This document shows, piece after piece, positions 4,868-7,000 of a stretch of DNA of 7,000 bases. Under the pieces are notes generated by a model that searched no databases, was not told the origin of the DNA, and saw only the letters and a program-made list of their open reading frames with translations. Origin of the DNA: Candidatus Sodaliphilus limicaballi (GTDB taxonomy: Bacteria; Bacteroidota; Bacteroidia; Bacteroidales; Muribaculaceae). Position 1 is the first letter of the stretch. Each line of letters begins with the position of its first letter. The translations under genes and the position numbers were made by a program. The stretch lies in contig JAGHSP010000124.1 of NCBI GenBank assembly GCA_018065815.1, forward strand, positions 1 through 7,000. The letters run 5' to 3'.

Positions 4868-6207
4868 TACCCCGTATAGCTGTGAGGCGTGAACTGTTTC
4901 AATTCTTCCTTCACCTCATCGCTCACTTCAAGCGTCTCGATAAAAGCCGCGATTGCGGGACCATCTACCACAGCGTTAGTGCGAGTGAGTGCTTTGAGCG
5001 TCTCGTATGGGTTAGGATACCCCTCGCGACGCAGCACGGTCTGTATCGCCTCGGCCACCACGCTCCACATGTTGTCAAGGTCGGCATTAATGGCGTCCTC
5101 GTTAAGAATCAGTTTGTTAAGTCCTTTGAGTGTGCTCGCAAGCGCTATCATCATGTGGCCAAATGGCACACCCACGTTGCGCAGCACGGTCGAGTCGGTC
5201 AAGTCACGCTGCAAGCGGCTCACCGGCAACTTGTGGGCAAGGTGTTCAAGCACCGCATTGGCAATGCCCAGGTTACCCTCGCTGTTCTCAAAGTCAATGG
5301 GATTCACCTTGTGTGGCATAGCGCTCGACCCTACCTCTCCGGCTTTGATCTTCTGCTTGAAGTAGTTCATCGAAATATACATCCAGATATCGCGGTCGAG
5401 GTCGATGAGAATTGTGTTGATGCGCTTCATCACATCGAATAGCGCAGCCATGTTGTCGTAGTTAGAAATCTGCGTGGTCCACTCTTCACGCTTCAAGCCC
5501 AGATTTTCTTCTAGGAACTTGCGGCCAAATTCGCGCCAGTCATACTGCGGGAACGCTGCCAGATGGGCATTGAAATTGCCCGTGGCACCGCCAAACTTGC
5601 CACTCATGGGCACGGCGTCGAGATGATGCATCTGTTGCTCAATGCGATACAGGAACACCCGCAGTTCTTTTCCCAGGCGGGTGGGCGATGCCGGTTGTCC
5701 GTGAGTCTTGGCCAGCATGGGCACATCCTGCCACTCGTCGGCATGGACACCCAGCCACTCGCACACGTCGAGCAACGCCGGCATGATGACCTCTTCCACT
5801 GCATCCTTTATCGACATGGGCACCGAGGTGTTGTTGATGTCCTGGCTGGTGAGGCCAAAGTGGATAAACTCCTTGTATTCCTGCAGCCCCATCGCGTCAA
5901 ACTTCTCCTTGAGCAAGTATTCCACCGCCTTCACGTCGTGGTTGGTCACGCTTTCTATCTCCTTCACGCGCTGGGCATCCTCGAGGGTGAAATTACGGTA
6001 GATGTCGCGCAGCGGCTCGTGCACACTTGGTGGAACCTTTTCCAATTGTGGCAACGGCAACCGGCACAGCGCCAGGAAATACTCTACTTCTACTTTAACA
6101 CGATAGTTGATTAATGCCGCTTCCGAGAAGTAACGGCTCAAGACGTTTGTTTTGCTGTTATATCGTCCGTCAATGGGTGACACAGCGGTGAGGGGAGTCA
6201 AGTTCAT
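4864..6207 (-). CDS. purB: Adenylosuccinate lyase
   Basis: This 447-residue fumarase/aspartase-superfamily enzyme acts twice in purine synthesis: SAICAR to AICAR plus fumarate, and adenylosuccinate to AMP plus fumarate. It works as a cytoplasmic homotetramer with active sites shared between subunits. Visible landmarks are the N-terminal SPIDGRY (10-16), VTNHDVKAVEYL (87-98), HFGLTSQDINNT (116-127), KTHGQPASPT (167-176) with catalytic acid His169, and the signature loop GSSAMPHKVNP (293-303) with catalytic base Ser295. Length fits the E. coli-type PurB group (about 450-456). An upstream in-frame ATG at 6273 would add 22 residues, but that stretch lies over the promoter (6243-6273). The start at 6207, directly before the conserved N-terminus, is therefore preferred. 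The upstream gene ends in a strong terminator, so purB begins its own transcription unit. Confidence 0.97.
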   Translation of the reverse strand: MNLTPLTAVSPIDGRYNSKTNVLSRYFSEAALINYRVKVEVEYFLALCRLPLPQLEKVPPSVHEPLRDIYRNFTLEDAQRVKEIESVTNHDVKAVEYLLKEKFDAMGLQEYKEFIHFGLTSQDINNTSVPMSIKDAVEEVIMPALLDVCEWLGVHADEWQDVPMLAKTHGQPASPTRLGKELRVFLYRIEQQMHHLDAVPMSGKFGGATGNFNAHLAAFPQYDWREFGRKFLEENLGLKREEWTTQISNYDNMAALFDVMKRINTILIDLDRDIWMYISMNYFKQKIKAGEVGSSAMPHKVNPIDFENSEGNLGIANAVLEHLAHKLPVSRLQRDLTDSTVLRNVGVPFGHMMIALASTLKGLNKLILNEDAINADLDNMWSVVAEAIQTVLRREGYPNPYETLKALTRTNAVVDGPAIAAFIETLEVSDEVKEELKQFTPHSYTGY

Positions 6208-6242
6208 ATATCTAGTATAAATTAATTTTCCCTTATTTTTTG

Positions 6243-6273
6243 CAAAGATACTCAACAAACGCCACCTAAACAA
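6243..6273 (-). promoter_or_regulatory. Bacteroidota-type promoter for purB
   Basis: On the minus strand, TTG (6273-6271), 20 nt, and TATCTTTG (6250-6243) match the -33/-7 consensus. The predicted start near 6237 gives a leader of about 30 nt to the ATG at 6207. This also decides the purB start codon, because the upstream ATG at 6273 would lie outside the transcript. No PurR-like palindrome or riboswitch-like structure is apparent here. Confidence 0.8.
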
Positions 6274-6287
6274 GAAAAACAGCCCAT

Positions 6288-6329
6288 AAAAAACAAAAAA
6301 AGATGACGACGCTTCACAGCGGCGACATC
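6288..6329 (-). terminator. Intrinsic terminator upstream of purB
   Basis: In minus-strand RNA, GATGTCGCCGCT (6329-6318) pairs with AGCGTCGTCATC (6313-6302) over 12 positions with two mismatches and a GUGA loop. A run of seven T, G, six T follows (6301-6288). It ends transcription entering from the 6443-6958 gene, or from the internal promoter at 6375-6405, just before the purB -33 element. Confidence 0.88.
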
Positions 6330-6368
6330 TCCTTCACATTATTTATTATGTGCCCTAGGAAAAAATGA
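6288..6368 (-). ncRNA. Candidate small RNA of about 80 nt
   Basis: A full promoter match (6375-6405) lies about 46 bp upstream of the strong terminator (6288-6329), with no plausible protein-coding ORF between them. The transcript would run from near 6368 to about 6290. It would carry a weak A/U hairpin (CACAT...ATGTG, 6335-6352) and end in the GUGA-loop terminator stem. It does not match an RNA family I recognise. It could instead be a premature leader for purB, or just the 3' UTR of the 6443-6958 gene. Confidence 0.35.
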
Positions 6369-6374
6369 TTACTG

Positions 6375-6405
6375 CAAAATTAATATTTTTCCATTATTCA
6401 TGCAA
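6375..6405 (-). promoter_or_regulatory. Orphan Bacteroidota-type promoter
   Basis: On the minus strand, TTG (6405-6403), 20 nt, and TAATTTTG (6382-6375) match the consensus as well as the purB promoter does. It is not placed to serve the 6443-6958 gene, which lies upstream of it. Its transcript would meet the terminator at 6329-6288 almost at once. The region is A/T-rich, so a chance match is possible. Confidence 0.5.
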
Positions 6406-6419
6406 GCGGTCGCTGCATG
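6399..6419. repeat. Inverted repeat CATGCA-N9-TGCATG
   Basis: CATGCA (6399-6404) and TGCATG (6414-6419) are perfect complements, and inner GC/GC pairs can extend the stem past one bulged A. The element overlaps the -33 motif of the orphan promoter, so it could be an operator. It could equally be a hairpin in the 3' UTR of the adjacent gene. There is no U-tract directly after it on the minus strand. Confidence 0.6.
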
Positions 6420-6442
6420 TTACGATTTTATTTCAATTATAA

Positions 6443-6958
6443 TCAGTTTACCTTTAACTGGTTAGACAACTTATTAAATACGCCTTTAACATCTTTTATG
6501 TTATATTTTAATTCACCTCCTGTGGTTTTCAGTACCAGCGTCCTGCAATCGTCCTCCATGAGCCGCAACAGGTCTTCCCACTGGATGTGATAGTAACGGG
6601 TCACGTAGGTTATATCGCCGTTTTTGAACCTGCGTCGCTTGATGTCACCACGGCGCACACGGTCGGCTGCCACGAGGTTCACCCTTCCTGCATTCTTCAT
6701 CACAAACGTCACCTCTTCGCCCGTTCCGGGCGCAGCGTCCTCATAGGTGAGCGCCACGACATAGGTGTCGCGTCCCAGGCTGTCAACTCCCGCGACTAGC
6801 CCGCAGCGGCACGATGTGAAATAAGTGTCAAACAGCGTCACCTCACCCGTGCGCTTATACTCGCGCAGAAGTCCGGTTCCGGCATGGCAACACTGCCCCA
6901 CGGCTATGAGTGACAAAGCCACAATCGCCAGCAGTCTTACTGCAATTCCCAACATCAT
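6443..6958 (-). CDS. Secreted protein of unknown function
   Basis: I do not recognise this 171-residue protein. Residues 1-26 look like a signal peptide: a hydrophobic stretch with one Arg at 8 (IAVRLLAIVALSLIAVG), then CCHA with probable cleavage after Ala26. The Cys pair at 23-24 lacks a proper lipobox, so export by signal peptidase I is more likely than lipidation. The mature part is mixed alpha/beta with a Cys pair at 50 and 52, a basic patch at 100-111 (RVRRGDIKRRRF), and an aromatic run VTRYYHIQWEDLLRLM (119-134) that reads as a strand followed by a helix. Two Met codons start the ORF and either could initiate. The upstream promoter is cut off by the window end. Its mRNA probably extends to the terminator at 6288-6329, leaving a 3' UTR of over 100 nt. 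Confidence 0.8.
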   Translation of the reverse strand: MMLGIAVRLLAIVALSLIAVGQCCHAGTGLLREYKRTGEVTLFDTYFTSCRCGLVAGVDSLGRDTYVVALTYEDAAPGTGEEVTFVMKNAGRVNLVAADRVRRGDIKRRRFKNGDITYVTRYYHIQWEDLLRLMEDDCRTLVLKTTGGELKYNIKDVKGVFNKLSNQLKVN

Positions 6959-7000
6959 TCTAATATAAATATGTGTAACTTGCTATTAACAATACAAAAT

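Noticed and set aside
4755..4892. 45-codon plus-strand ORF rich in His, Arg and Ser across the CATCGT repeat
   Set aside because: It is simply the repeat read in one frame, runs into the antisense of purB, has no promoter match, and the two repeat units differ by 5 bp so no frame is maintained between them.
6208..6273. Upstream in-frame ATG adding 22 residues to PurB
   Set aside because: The extension lies over the predicted purB promoter and is not like the PurB N-terminus, whose conserved part begins just after the ATG at 6207.
6316..6334. AAGGAG followed directly by ATG on the minus strand, opening a tiny ORF (MSPL)
   Set aside because: There is no spacing between the Shine-Dalgarno-like motif and the ATG, the ORF is four codons, and it lies inside the terminator stem.

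Overview
The window looks like core chromosome of a Bacteroidales bacterium (Bacteroidota; Prevotellaceae- or Muribaculaceae-like would fit, but family is not resolved). The evidence is the gene content, A-rich start regions with no Shine-Dalgarno sequence, and four matches to the Bacteroidota sigma-ABfr promoter (-33 TTG/TTTG, 19-20 nt, -7 TAnnTTTG). I see no phage, transposase, CRISPR, tRNA or rRNA genes. Every intergenic stretch is under 300 bases.

Layout. A small lipoprotein gene (108-659, +) with its own promoter runs towards a shared hairpin terminator (698-735). All other genes are on the minus strand. Read in their own direction, they are: a secreted protein of unknown function (6958-6443); a 3' region holding an extra promoter and a strong intrinsic terminator (6405-6288), which together could make a roughly 80-nt RNA; purB, adenylosuccinate lyase (6207-4864), with its own promoter; a CATCGT-rich intergenic repeat (4743-4867); a secreted SGNH/DUF4886-like hydrolase (4727-3858); a promoter and a roughly 105-nt leader with two 10-codon ORFs; an RsuA/RluB-family pseudouridine synthase with a long Gly/Gln/Tyr/Arg repeat extension (3654-2203); and asnS, asparaginyl-tRNA synthetase (2175-760), only 27 bp further on.

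Function. purB, the pseudouridine synthase and asnS are housekeeping genes for purine synthesis, rRNA modification and tRNA charging. The synthase and asnS almost certainly share an mRNA, linking two translation functions under one promoter. The hydrolase gene between purB and the synthase has no convincing promoter of its own and may be read through from purB.

No clear new multi-gene system is present. The points most worth a second look are the repeat extension on the pseudouridine synthase, the promoter-terminator pair upstream of purB, the CATCGT repeat between purB and the hydrolase gene, and the synthase leader with its paired mini-ORFs.
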